Below are positions 8,062-16,177 of a stretch of DNA of 64,000 bases, piece after piece (position 1 is the first letter of the stretch; the number at the start of each line of letters is the position of its first letter). A program made the position numbers and the translations under genes. Source of the DNA: Gemmatimonadota bacterium. GTDB lineage: Bacteria; Gemmatimonadota; Gemmatimonadetes; Gemmatimonadales; Gemmatimonadaceae. The stretch covers positions 48,627 to 112,626 of the forward strand of contig JACQBG010000012.1 in the NCBI GenBank assembly GCA_016194585.1, written 5' to 3'. The notes under the pieces are model-generated. The model was not told where the DNA came from and searched no databases. It saw only the letters and a list, made by a program, of their open reading frames with translations.

Positions 8062-8518
8062 GTTCCCCTCCCCGCACCGACCGCACGGCGACGACCCCGG
8101 TGGCGACGTCGAAGCGGATGGTGCGGCCGAAGTCGCCGCCGATCTCCTCGCCGGCGAGCCGCACCCGCGCCGCGGCGAGCGCGGCGCGCGCGGCGTCGGC
8201 GTTGCGCGCCCCCATCGTGCCGCCGGTCGAGGCGAGGAGGTCGCCGAAGAGCTTCGCCCCGCCGACGATCTTCCCGACGAACGGCCCCGTCGCGCCGAGC
8301 GCGCGCATCTCCCCGAGCAGGAGCGGCACGGCGGTGCTCGCGTACTTCGCGCGGTTCTCCACGGCGCGGCTGGCCGGCGGCGCCGGCAGCAGGATGTGCG
8401 CGAGCCCGCCGACGCGCGCCATCGGATCGTGGATCGCGATCGCGATGCACGATCCGAGGCCGACGCTCACGAGCTCGCCGGCCTCCGCCACGACCGCGTG
8501 ATGGGCGATGCGTACCAT
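8051..8518 (-). CDS. cheD: Chemoreceptor glutamine deamidase CheD
   Basis: 155 residues from the ATG at 8518; a GTG three codons upstream is an alternative. The catalytic Cys24 in 'GLGSCIAI' and His41 in 'GGLAHILLP' are both present, and 'VENRAKYASTAVPLLL' and 'GTMGARNADAAR' are family segments. CheD deamidates receptor glutamines and can be held by CheC, which is also encoded in this operon. It sits between cheR and cheB. Confidence 0.95.
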   Translation of the reverse strand: MVRIAHHAVVAEAGELVSVGLGSCIAIAIHDPMARVGGLAHILLPAPPASRAVENRAKYASTAVPLLLGEMRALGATGPFVGKIVGGAKLFGDLLASTGGTMGARNADAARAALAAARVRLAGEEIGGDFGRTIRFDVATGVVAVRSVRGGEHVL

Positions 8519-8526
8519 GTGTTCCA

Positions 8527-9342
8527 CTACACGCGCCGGAAGATGCGTTGGCGCTGGTCGACGACCTCGAACAGCGCCCGCGCCGGGCCGAGCAACGTCT
8601 CGACCTTCCCGAGCACGAGCAGTCCGCCGGGCGCGAGCGCGTCGTGGAAGCGGCGCAGCAGCCCCTCCTGCGAGGCGCGGTCGAAGTAGATGATCACGTT
8701 GCGGCAGGTGATGAGCTGGTACGGCCCGTTGGGCGGCGCCTCGCGCAGCATGTCGTGGCGGCGGAAGTCGAGCAGCGCGCGGAGTTCGGGGGCCGCGGTG
8801 CGCGCCGCGCCGAAGTATCGCTCGCGCAGCGCGGCGGGCATCTCGGCGAACGCCGCCTCGTCGTAGCGGCCGGCCGCCGCGGCCTCGAGACTCGCCCGGT
8901 CGATGTCGGTCGCGACGATGCGCAGCCGCGCGAGCCGCTCCGTCTCGTGCCGCGCCGCGGCGTAGGCGTGCCAGAGGGCGGCGAGCGTGTACGCTTCCTC
9001 CCCCGACGAACAGCCGGCGACCCAACCGCGGAGCCGTGGCGTCGGGAGCGCCCACAACTCCGGGAGCACCTGCTCGCGGACCGCGTGCCACGCCTCGGAG
9101 TTGCGATAGAGCTTGGTGACGTTGATCGTGAGGGCGTCGAGCAGCCGTTCGTATTCGGCCGGGTCCTGGTCGAGCAGGCGGCCGTACGCCGCGTAGTCGG
9201 TCTGGCCGCGCGCGCGCATGCGCACGGCGATGCGGCGGCGCAGGCAGGTGCCCTTGTAACTCGGCGCGACGAAGCCGCGGTCGCGCGCGATCTTGTCGGT
9301 GAGCGCCAGGAACGCCTCGGCGTCGTCGGCGGGGGCGGTCAC
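8527..9342 (-). CDS. cheR: Chemotaxis protein methyltransferase CheR
   Basis: 271 residues. GTG start at 9342 overlaps the preceding stop (GTGA). N-terminal helical domain with 'LTINVTKLYRNSEAW' (family NVTxFFR). The SAM-binding domain has 'GWVAGCSSGEEAYTLA' (107-121) and 'LITCRNVIIYFD'. It methylates receptor glutamates using SAM. There is no C-terminal TPR on the protein itself, but the preceding gene encodes a TPR protein. Confidence 0.96.
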   Translation of the reverse strand: MTAPADDAEAFLALTDKIARDRGFVAPSYKGTCLRRRIAVRMRARGQTDYAAYGRLLDQDPAEYERLLDALTINVTKLYRNSEAWHAVREQVLPELWALPTPRLRGWVAGCSSGEEAYTLAALWHAYAAARHETERLARLRIVATDIDRASLEAAAAGRYDEAAFAEMPAALRERYFGAARTAAPELRALLDFRRHDMLREAPPNGPYQLITCRNVIIYFDRASQEGLLRRFHDALAPGGLLVLGKVETLLGPARALFEVVDQRQRIFRRV

Positions 9343-10958
9343 GACAGGCCCTTGGCCGCCTCGAGGTTCTGGCGGACGATCCTGTTGCCTGGGTCGAGGG
9401 CGAGCGCGCGTTCCCAGCTCTGGATCGCGTCGGCGCGTTCGCGGCGCTTCAGGCGGATGTTGCCGAGCTTGAACCAGACGTCGGGGCCGAGGCGCTCGTT
9501 GAGCTTGACGGCGCGCTGGTACGCGTCGAACGCCTCGTCGAACCGTCCGGCGCGGTACAGGCAGTCGCCGTGGTTCTTGTAGAGCGTGGCGATGCCCGGA
9601 TCCTCGGCGATGCCGCGCTCGGCCGCGGCCATGGCCTCGGCGTTCTGTCCCTTGCGCTCGAGCGCCACGGCGAGGTTGTTGTGCAGCACGGCCGCGTGCG
9701 GATAGGCGGACGTCCCTTCGCGGAGCAGTTCGACGGCCTCGTCGGTGCGCCCGCCGAGCCAGGCGGTGAGCGCGGCGAAGTGGAACCAGACGGCGCTCGG
9801 CGTGTTCTCGCCGAACAGCGGGCGCGCCGCCTGCAGCGCGGTGTCGGCGCCCTCGAGGCTCCCCTCGCGCAGCGCGAGCACGGCGAGCGAGACGTGCACG
9901 CGCGGGTCGCGGTCGCCGCCGCGCGTCATCGCCTCGCGCAGCGCGTCGCGCGCCTTGGCGAACTCGCCGCGCCGTTCGAAGGCGAAGGCGAGGTTGTGGA
10001 ACACGGCGGGCGCGGCGAGCCGGGAGTGCGAGGCCGCTTCGAAGTCGGCGACGGCGCCGTCCCACCGGCCGAGCCGCAGGTGCACGAGTCCGAGCACGAA
10101 GCGCGCCTGCAGGTCGCCGGGGCGCAGGTCGGCGACGCGGCGGAACTCGCGCTCGGCCTCGTCGAGCATCCCGGTCTTGTAGAATGCGATGCCGAGGTTG
10201 CGGTGCTCCTCGACGCGCGCGTCGGGCGCCATCACCTCGGCGGCCTTCGTCTTCCCCACGCGGTGCAGGAAGCCGGCCGTGGCGAGGCCGTACAGCGCCT
10301 TCCCCACCTCGAACTCGACGAGCCCCGATTCCTCGACGAGCACCGTGACGTCGCGCCGCCCGTCGATGAGGGGGAGCAGCACCTCCTGTTCCTTCGACAG
10401 GCTGCCGCGGCTCTCCTCGACGCGCCGGCGGTCGACGTCGAACACGATGTCGAACGAGGGGATCTTCTTCTCGATCAAGCCCCACTCGTCGACGCGGCGC
10501 GCGCCCTCGAGCAGCAGCGACTCGGGGTTGATCGAGACCAGGAAGTCCTGCTCCTCGGGGGCGAGGTCGGGCTCGAAGTTGAACGTGCCCTGCGACCAGG
10601 TGAAGAGGAAGTACACCGCCTCCTCGATCTGCACGCGGATCTGGTCGTGGAGCGCCTCGCGCGAGATGATGCCGAGCGAGACGAGGATCTCGCCGAGCCG
10701 CTTGTCGCGCTGCTTCCCTTGCGCGGCGATCGCCTCGTCGAGCTGCGCCGGCGAGATCGCCCCGCTCTTCAGCAGGATGTCGCCGAGCCGGTCGCGCCGG
10801 TTGACGATCGACGCGTAGCAGATGCGTCCCTTGTCGAAGTAGATGGAGCCGAAGTTGTTCCGGTGCGTGACCGACAGGCATCCGGTCTTCTTCCCCATCG
10901 AGAGGAGCTGGAGGACGTCGGGAAGGCTGGCTTCCTTGAGGCTGCCCTTGATGGCCAT
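9339..10958 (-). CDS. PATAN (DUF4388)-TPR regulator of the che/MglA operon
   Basis: 539 residues. An N-terminal PATAN/DUF4388 domain ('GSLKEASLPDVLQLLSMGKK', 5-24) is followed by a GspE-N-like helical segment ('LGDILLKSGAISPAQLDEAI', 58-77). A winged-helix-like stretch lies at about 186-235 and eight or so TPR units fill about 248-535. PATAN proteins are known as signalling adaptors in GTPase and two-component systems. The ATG shares its A with the stop of the DnaA-like gene (TGATG), so translation is coupled. A shorter relative of the PATAN part (15075-16175) lies on the other side of the GTPase core. Confidence 0.85.
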   Translation of the reverse strand: MAIKGSLKEASLPDVLQLLSMGKKTGCLSVTHRNNFGSIYFDKGRICYASIVNRRDRLGDILLKSGAISPAQLDEAIAAQGKQRDKRLGEILVSLGIISREALHDQIRVQIEEAVYFLFTWSQGTFNFEPDLAPEEQDFLVSINPESLLLEGARRVDEWGLIEKKIPSFDIVFDVDRRRVEESRGSLSKEQEVLLPLIDGRRDVTVLVEESGLVEFEVGKALYGLATAGFLHRVGKTKAAEVMAPDARVEEHRNLGIAFYKTGMLDEAEREFRRVADLRPGDLQARFVLGLVHLRLGRWDGAVADFEAASHSRLAAPAVFHNLAFAFERRGEFAKARDALREAMTRGGDRDPRVHVSLAVLALREGSLEGADTALQAARPLFGENTPSAVWFHFAALTAWLGGRTDEAVELLREGTSAYPHAAVLHNNLAVALERKGQNAEAMAAAERGIAEDPGIATLYKNHGDCLYRAGRFDEAFDAYQRAVKLNERLGPDVWFKLGNIRLKRRERADAIQSWERALALDPGNRIVRQNLEAAKGLS

Positions 10959-12838
10959 CAGCGCAGCTCCTCGATGAGCCGCGCCGTCGCGTCGGGCCAC
11001 TCCCAGACGATCTTCTCGGCGTCGTACGGCACGCTGTCGCGCGTCGCGACCGTGCTCACGGCGAGCACGCCGGCGTACGGCGTGGCGAGGCCGAGCTCGG
11101 CGCGCGCGAGCTGCACGCTGATCGGCGTGCGGGAGGCGTCGGCGGCCGCGCCGAGCCGGTTCACGACGCCGACGATCTCGCGCACGCTCTGCACCGGCTG
11201 GTCGGCGAGCAGGGTGAGCAGCGCGTCGTCGGCCGGGCGCCCCGCGTCGGCGAGGTAGCGCGCGAACAGCCGCTGGCGCAGCGTGCGGTCGGGCGCCTGG
11301 ATCGGCACGACGAGCCCGCCCTCGAAGCGCGAGCGCAACCGCGCCTCGAGGTCGGGGATCTCCGCCGGCGTGCGGTCGCTCGTCAGCACGATCTGCTTGC
11401 CCGCACCGGCGAGCGCGTTGAAGAGCAGGAAGAGTTCGTCCTGCGTGCGTTCCTTGCCGGCGACGAACTGCACGTCGTCGATGATGAGCGCGTCGGCGTG
11501 CCGGTAGCGCAGCCGCCAGCGCTCGATCGTGCCTCCCTGGATCGCCGCGATGAGCTCGTCGATGAACTTCTGCGCGTGTACGCACGCCACGACCATGCGG
11601 CCGCCGCTCGAGGCGAGCAGCGCGTTGCCGATCGCGTTGAGGAGGTGCGTCTTGCCGACGCCGCTCGGGCCGTGGAAGAGGAGCGGGTTGTACTTCGTCC
11701 CGGGCTCGGCGACGACGGTGTCGGCGGCGTGCGCGGCGAGCTGGTTCGAGCTGCTCACCTCGAACGCCTCGCGCACGAACGCGGGGCTCGGCCCGTCGGG
11801 CGGCGTCGCGCCGGCGAGCGCCCGCTCGACGAGGTCCTCCGCCTCCGCCATCCGCTCGGGATCGCGGAACACGGAGTTGCCGCCGAGCGACGGGTCCACC
11901 GACGTCGCCGTGCGCTCGAGGTTGCGCAGGTGCTCGATCGCCGCCGCGAACGTCGCGAGCAGCCCCGCCACGTCGGGCTCGCGCGGCAGCGTGAGCGCGC
12001 GCTCGATGACCCCGGTCTTGTACCCCTCGCCCTGCCAATACTGCCGCGCCTCGGCGAGCCGGGCCTGCCACGACTCGACGTGTTCCTGCACGACGCTCGA
12101 CACGTCGGAGAGGAAGTCCTCGAACTCGCCGGTGGGGCGTCCCGCGGGCTGCGCCGGCCGGGGGGCGTCGTCCACCCCCAGCGCCTGATGCGCGACGAGC
12201 CGGTTGAGCGCCCCCTGCAGTTCGCGCACGTTGCCGAAGCTGAACTGCGCGAGCTCCTCGAGCACCCCCTCCTTGAACGTGAGGTGGCGCTCCTCGCAGT
12301 TGGCGCGGAGGATGGCCACGCGCGTCTCGAAGTCGGGCGCCGTCACGTCGACGATGAGCCCGCCCGAGAGGCGGCTGATGAGCCGCTCGTCGACGTCCCG
12401 GATCTCGGCCGGGGGGCGGTCGCTCGTGAGCACGATCTGGCGTCCGGCGCGCTGCATCCGCTCGAACAACTTGAGCAGCTCGGCCTGCATCTCGCGGTGC
12501 CCCGTGAGGAACTGCACGTCGTCGATCAGCAGCACGCTGCACCGCTCGTAGCGGCGCGAGAAGAGTTCGATCTGCCCGGTCGACGTCGCGGCGAGGAGCT
12601 GCCCGACGAACTCCTCGAGCGTGACGTACTCGACCTCGCTCCCGGGCTGCAGCGCCTCGGCGAGGTGGCCGATGCCGCCGAGCAGGTGCGTCTTGCCCAG
12701 TCCGGTGCCGCCGTAGATGAAGAGCGGGTTGTACACCGTGCCCGGCGACTCGGCGACGGCGCGCGCCGCCGCCACGGCGAGGCGGTTCCCCGCGCCGACG
12801 ACCAGCGTGTCGAACCGGAGACGCGCGTCGAGCCGCAC
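10958..12838 (-). CDS. Tandem DnaA-type AAA+ ATPase without DNA-binding domain
   Basis: 626 residues holding two DnaA/Hda-class AAA+ modules. Module 1: Walker A 'GGTGLGKT' (43-50), Walker B 'LLIDD' (103-107), box VII Arg in 'ERLISRLSGGL', sensor II 'NVRELQGALNRL' (203-214). Module 2: Walker A 'GPSGVGKT' (390-397), Walker B 'LIIDD' (451-455), 'RLRSRFEGGL', sensor II 'SVREIVGVVNRL' (551-562). A helical linker (about 225-350) joins them. The DnaA N-terminal domain and the C-terminal helix-turn-helix are absent, so a replication initiator role is very unlikely. GTG start one base after the mglA stop. It may act as an ATP switch on the GTPase/polarity machinery (inference). All nucleotide motifs look intact. 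Confidence 0.92.
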   Translation of the reverse strand: MRLDARLRFDTLVVGAGNRLAVAAARAVAESPGTVYNPLFIYGGTGLGKTHLLGGIGHLAEALQPGSEVEYVTLEEFVGQLLAATSTGQIELFSRRYERCSVLLIDDVQFLTGHREMQAELLKLFERMQRAGRQIVLTSDRPPAEIRDVDERLISRLSGGLIVDVTAPDFETRVAILRANCEERHLTFKEGVLEELAQFSFGNVRELQGALNRLVAHQALGVDDAPRPAQPAGRPTGEFEDFLSDVSSVVQEHVESWQARLAEARQYWQGEGYKTGVIERALTLPREPDVAGLLATFAAAIEHLRNLERTATSVDPSLGGNSVFRDPERMAEAEDLVERALAGATPPDGPSPAFVREAFEVSSSNQLAAHAADTVVAEPGTKYNPLLFHGPSGVGKTHLLNAIGNALLASSGGRMVVACVHAQKFIDELIAAIQGGTIERWRLRYRHADALIIDDVQFVAGKERTQDELFLLFNALAGAGKQIVLTSDRTPAEIPDLEARLRSRFEGGLVVPIQAPDRTLRQRLFARYLADAGRPADDALLTLLADQPVQSVREIVGVVNRLGAAADASRTPISVQLARAELGLATPYAGVLAVSTVATRDSVPYDAEKIVWEWPDATARLIEELR

Positions 12839-12839
12839 G

Positions 12840-13445
12840 CTAGAACCGCCCGCCGCCGCTCGTGCTCAGCTTGCGCAGCACGAGCTCCGACACCGCCCGC
12901 AGCGTCTCGAACACGCCGGGCCCGTGCAGCGCGTCGGCCGCGAAGCTCGGCACGTTGCGGAAGTTGAGCTGCTCGTCGAGCTCGGGCACGGGGAGCAGGA
13001 GGTCCTCCGGGAGGTCGCGCTTGTTGTACTGGATGACGAGCGGGATGGTGCGCGCGTCGATGCCGTGGTCGGCGAGGTTCGCATGCAGGTCCTGCATCGA
13101 CTCGACGTTCTCGCCGAGCTGCCGCGCCTGGCTGTCGGCGACGAACACGACGCCGTCGGCGCCCTGGAGCACGAGTTTGCGAGTGGTCTGGTAGTACACC
13201 TGGCCGGGCACCGTGTACAGCTGGAAGCGCGTCGTGAAGCCGGAGATCGTGCCGAGGTCGAGCGGCAGGAAGTCGAAGAACAGCGTCCGGTCGGTCTGGG
13301 TCGCGAGCGACACCATCTGCCCTTTCCGGTCGGCCGGCACCTGCGAGTAAATGTAATGCAGGTTCGTCGTCTTCCCCGACCGCCCGGGGCCGTAGTAGAC
13401 GATCTTGCAGGTGATCTCGCGCGTCGCGTAGTTGACCAGGCTCAT
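12840..13445 (-). CDS. mglA: MglA-type Ras-like small GTPase
   Basis: 201 residues, as for MglA. The P-loop 'GPGRSGKT' is at 19-26, the MglA-specific '[18 protein letters not shown]' at 76-93 replaces the usual DxxG, and the G4 motif is 'NKRD' at 141-144. MglA sets front-rear polarity in Myxococcus and controls type IV pili and gliding. The roadblock MglB is its GAP. Here two roadblock genes lie directly upstream and a third (TPR-roadblock) just before them. ATG at 13445, 7 bases after the preceding stop. Confidence 0.95.
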   Translation of the reverse strand: MSLVNYATREITCKIVYYGPGRSGKTTNLHYIYSQVPADRKGQMVSLATQTDRTLFFDFLPLDLGTISGFTTRFQLYTVPGQVYYQTTRKLVLQGADGVVFVADSQARQLGENVESMQDLHANLADHGIDARTIPLVIQYNKRDLPEDLLLPVPELDEQLNFRNVPSFAADALHGPGVFETLRAVSELVLRKLSTSGGGRF

Positions 13446-13452
13446 GGCGTCC

Positions 13453-13923
13453 TCAGGCTCGGCCGAACATCACGGCGAGGTTGCGATTGAGCTCGCTCTC
13501 GAAATTCTCGGCGAGCGCGGCCGGTTCCGCATCGGCCGCCGGCGCCAGCGCCGCGACGGCCTCGCAGAACTGGCGGAAGAAGAGCTGCACCAGCCCCAGC
13601 GAACTCTCCTCGTCGAACACGGCGAACAGGATCAGCGGCGTCGACGTCGTCGGCACCGTCGCGCGCCAGAACTGGCGCGTCGCGCCCACGTAATGCACCC
13701 CCGTGAACGGCTGTCCCTCCAGCATGCGGCCGAGCTCCGCCGACGACGCATGCGTCGCCGCGGCGAGCGCGCACGCCGTCATCACGTCCACCGAGCGCGC
13801 GAACCCGAACTGCCCGAGCACCTGCCCCGACGGGTGCAGCAACACCCCCAGCTCGAGACGCGCGTCCGCGACGAGTTGCCGCAACGGCCCCTCCACCCAG
13901 CTGGCGGCGACGGTCAGCCTCAC
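13453..13923 (-). CDS. Roadblock/LC7 protein, MglB-like (1)
   Basis: 156 residues from a GTG at 13923 that overlaps the previous stop (GTGA). The fold is suggested by '[17 protein letters not shown]', a central helix '[22 protein letters not shown]', and strands '[16 protein letters not shown]' and '[11 protein letters not shown]', followed by a C-terminal helix. Roadblock proteins dimerize and act as GAP or scaffold for the adjacent small GTPase. Because it lies immediately upstream of mglA, it is the best MglB candidate. Confidence 0.75.
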   Translation of the reverse strand: MRLTVAASWVEGPLRQLVADARLELGVLLHPSGQVLGQFGFARSVDVMTACALAAATHASSAELGRMLEGQPFTGVHYVGATRQFWRATVPTTSTPLILFAVFDEESSLGLVQLFFRQFCEAVAALAPAADAEPAALAENFESELNRNLAVMFGRA

Positions 13924-14267
13924 TGGAACAGCTCCAGCGCCCGCAGCATCTCCACGCGGATGATCCCCACGTTCACCCCGGGCTCGCCGATCACCACGAG
14001 CACGAGTTCGTTGCGCCCCACGGCGCACACGCGGCCACCGTCCGCCGTCAGCTCGAAGAAGCCGGCCTCGCCGAACCCCGCCGCGAGCGCCGAGCGCCGC
14101 GCCTTGCGATAGAGCGACGCGCTCAGCGCCGCGATCGCGTCGCCTTTCACCCCGATCTGCAGGTTCGCCTCGACGATCATCCCGTCACGCTCGCCCACGA
14201 CCAGGCACCCCGACACCCCACGGTGGCGGATGAGCGATCCGAGCACCGCCGTGAACGGACTCGTCAT
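13920..14267 (-). CDS. Roadblock/LC7 protein (2)
   Basis: 115 residues, the size of a single roadblock domain. Strand-helix pattern: 'VSGCLVVGERDGMIVEANL', helix 'DAIAALSASLYRKARRSAL', then 'FFELTADGGRVCAVG' and 'ELVLVVIGEPGVNVGIIRVEML'. The ATG overlaps the preceding stop (ATGA). It may pair with the neighbouring roadblock protein as a heterodimer for the GTPase; pairing is inferred from gene order. Confidence 0.8.
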   Translation of the reverse strand: MTSPFTAVLGSLIRHRGVSGCLVVGERDGMIVEANLQIGVKGDAIAALSASLYRKARRSALAAGFGEAGFFELTADGGRVCAVGRNELVLVVIGEPGVNVGIIRVEMLRALELFQ

Positions 14268-15085
14268 GTGCCCGTCTCCAGCCAGCGCTGCGCGCGCGCC
14301 ACCGACCGCTCGAGCAGCCGCCGCACGAAGCCGAGCGGCACGCTGCGCGGCGTCGCCACGAGCAACACCCCCTCCCCGCTCGGCGCCATCGCGAGCGATG
14401 CCGCCTCCGACTCGAACACGATCTGCTTCCACGCCCCCAGCTTGAGATACTCCACGGCGCGTTCCGCCTCGTCGCTCACGCCCGAGAGCTGCGCGGCGAG
14501 GTCGGCACCGAGGTCGCGTCCGTCGGCCGTCCGGTACTGCCCCGCCACGACATACCCGTCGCGGTCGATGAGCAGCGCCGTCTGCGGCTGGTCGCCGAGG
14601 ATCTCGTCGAAGAGCGCGCGCGCGTCGGTCACGGCGTGGGCGTCGCTCGCGCCGGGCGGCGCCGCGGCGACCGCCGACTCGTCGACGGCGGCGCGCAACG
14701 TGCCGAGCGCCGCGGCGAGCGACTGGTCGTCGGGGTCGGCGAGCAGCGCGGCGCCGAGCAGCTCCGCGGCGCCCGCGAAGTCGCCCTGCTGGAAGCGGAG
14801 GAACCCGAGCCCCTTCTGCGCGGCGGCGTGCCCCGGGGCGAGACGCAACACCGCCTCCCATTCCGACTGCGCGCGCGACGGCTCACCGCGGTCGATGGCG
14901 ATGCGCGCCAGCAGGTCGTGCGCGTCGGGACGCTGCGGATGCCGCTCGGCGCCACGCTGTGCGACCTTCCACGCCACGTCGAGCTGGCCGCGCCGGCGCA
15001 GCGCCTCCCCGAGCGGGAGGAACGCGATGCTCGACGGGTCGGCCGCGAGCTGGTCGCTGATGGCGCGGACCTCGTCAGTTGCCAT
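14264..15085 (-). CDS. TPR-roadblock fusion protein
   Basis: 273 residues. TPR-like helices occupy about 1-125 ('ALRRRGQLDVAWKVAQRGAE', 'GLGFLRFQQGDFAGAAELLG'). The C-terminal half is a roadblock domain ('TALLIDRDGYVVAGQYRT', 'AERAVEYLKLGAWKQIVFES', 'GVLLVATPRSVPLGFVRRL'). It could tether the GTPase regulator to a partner through the TPRs. It overlaps the PATAN gene upstream by 11 bp and the second roadblock gene downstream by 4 bp. Confidence 0.8.
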   Translation of the reverse strand: MATDEVRAISDQLAADPSSIAFLPLGEALRRRGQLDVAWKVAQRGAERHPQRPDAHDLLARIAIDRGEPSRAQSEWEAVLRLAPGHAAAQKGLGFLRFQQGDFAGAAELLGAALLADPDDQSLAAALGTLRAAVDESAVAAAPPGASDAHAVTDARALFDEILGDQPQTALLIDRDGYVVAGQYRTADGRDLGADLAAQLSGVSDEAERAVEYLKLGAWKQIVFESEAASLAMAPSGEGVLLVATPRSVPLGFVRRLLERSVARAQRWLETGT

Positions 15086-16175
15086 ACCACGTCTCCAGCA
15101 TCGCGCGCAGACGCGCGGCCGCCGCGAGCCCCGCCCGGATCTCCTCGGCGTGCTCGTGATGCGGCTCGGTGTGCAGCACCCGCTCCCAGGCGACGGCCGC
15201 GCCCTCGAAATCGCCGCGGCGCAACAGGTAGAACCCGCGGTCGAGGTCGTCGGTCGGTTCGGGGGGCGCGCCGAGCGCGTGGGCGGGCGTCGCCGACGGC
15301 GTGACCGCCGGCATGGCGGCGGGGGTCGGCGCCGCGGCGGCCACCGCGGCAGCGGCGCGGTCGAGCGCCTCCGCGGGCGAACTGATGGGCGTCACGATCG
15401 GCATCGCCATGATGGGGGTGGGAACGCGCACGACGGACGCACGCTCGTTCGCGCCCGCCCCCGTCGGCATCCGCAGTTCCACCACGCCGGTGCTCACCAG
15501 ACCATAGACGACCTTGGCGACCTCGAAGTCGCTGCGACCGAGCTCCGCGGCGATGGAGCGCAGGTCGTGGGCGCCGTCGATGCGCGTCATCACCTCCCAT
15601 TCGCTCGGCAGCAGATCGAGCTGCGGACCGCCGTCGACGGAGGCCTCGGCGAACACCGGGATCGCCGCGAGACTCGGGACGCGGTCGGCGATGCGCGACC
15701 ACTCGTCGATGCGGCGTGCCCCTTCCATGAGCAGCGACTCGGTGCCGATCTCGACCGTCGACGACGGTCCCACCGGTCCCTCTTCGAACCGGAAGAAGCC
15801 CTCCCCCCACGACAGCAGCTCGAACACGACGGCCTCGATCTGCATCCGCATCTGCCGTTCGAGTTCCTTCGCGTTGATCGCCCCCATCGCGACGAGGATC
15901 TCGCCGAGCCGGCGCCCGTCCCCCTCGCCCTGCATCGTGCGCGCCTTCTGGATCTGCGCCTCCGACACCTTGCCGGCGCGCAGCAGCAGCTCGCCGATGC
16001 GGTGCGGATTGCTCCGGATCGTCGCGCCCACCACCTTGCCGCGCTCGAACTGCACCATCCCCGCGTTGTCGCGGAGTTCCGAGGTGACGGCCAGCGTCCC
16101 CGTCTTGCGGCTCAGATCGAGCAGCTGGAAGACGTCGGTGACGCCGAGTTCGCGGAGCGGGCCTTCGATCGCCAT
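15075..16175 (-). CDS. PATAN (DUF4388) protein
   Basis: 366 residues from the ATG at 16175. PATAN domain start 'MAIEGPLRELGVTDVFQLL'. GspE-N-like segment 'IGELLLRAGKVSEAQIQKAR' and a second copy 'LGEILVAMGAINAKELERQM'. Winged-helix-like part 'LPSEWEVMTRIDGAHDLRSI'. Then an Ala/Pro/Thr-rich flexible linker (about 265-320) and a short TPR-like tail. The first 250 residues parallel the PATAN-TPR protein at 9339-10958, so the two are paralogues with different tails. Probably a cytoplasmic adaptor in the GTPase branch. Confidence 0.8.
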   Translation of the reverse strand: MAIEGPLRELGVTDVFQLLDLSRKTGTLAVTSELRDNAGMVQFERGKVVGATIRSNPHRIGELLLRAGKVSEAQIQKARTMQGEGDGRRLGEILVAMGAINAKELERQMRMQIEAVVFELLSWGEGFFRFEEGPVGPSSTVEIGTESLLMEGARRIDEWSRIADRVPSLAAIPVFAEASVDGGPQLDLLPSEWEVMTRIDGAHDLRSIAAELGRSDFEVAKVVYGLVSTGVVELRMPTGAGANERASVVRVPTPIMAMPIVTPISSPAEALDRAAAAVAAAAPTPAAMPAVTPSATPAHALGAPPEPTDDLDRGFYLLRRGDFEGAAVAWERVLHTEPHHEHAEEIRAGLAAAARLRAMLETWYGN

Positions 16176-16177
16176 GC

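Noticed and set aside
10958..12838. DnaA replication initiator and a chromosomal origin
   Set aside because: No DnaA DNA-binding domain, no dnaN, recF, gyrB or parAB nearby, and no cluster of DnaA boxes. A single 8/9 match (GTATCCACA at 35353) is expected by chance.
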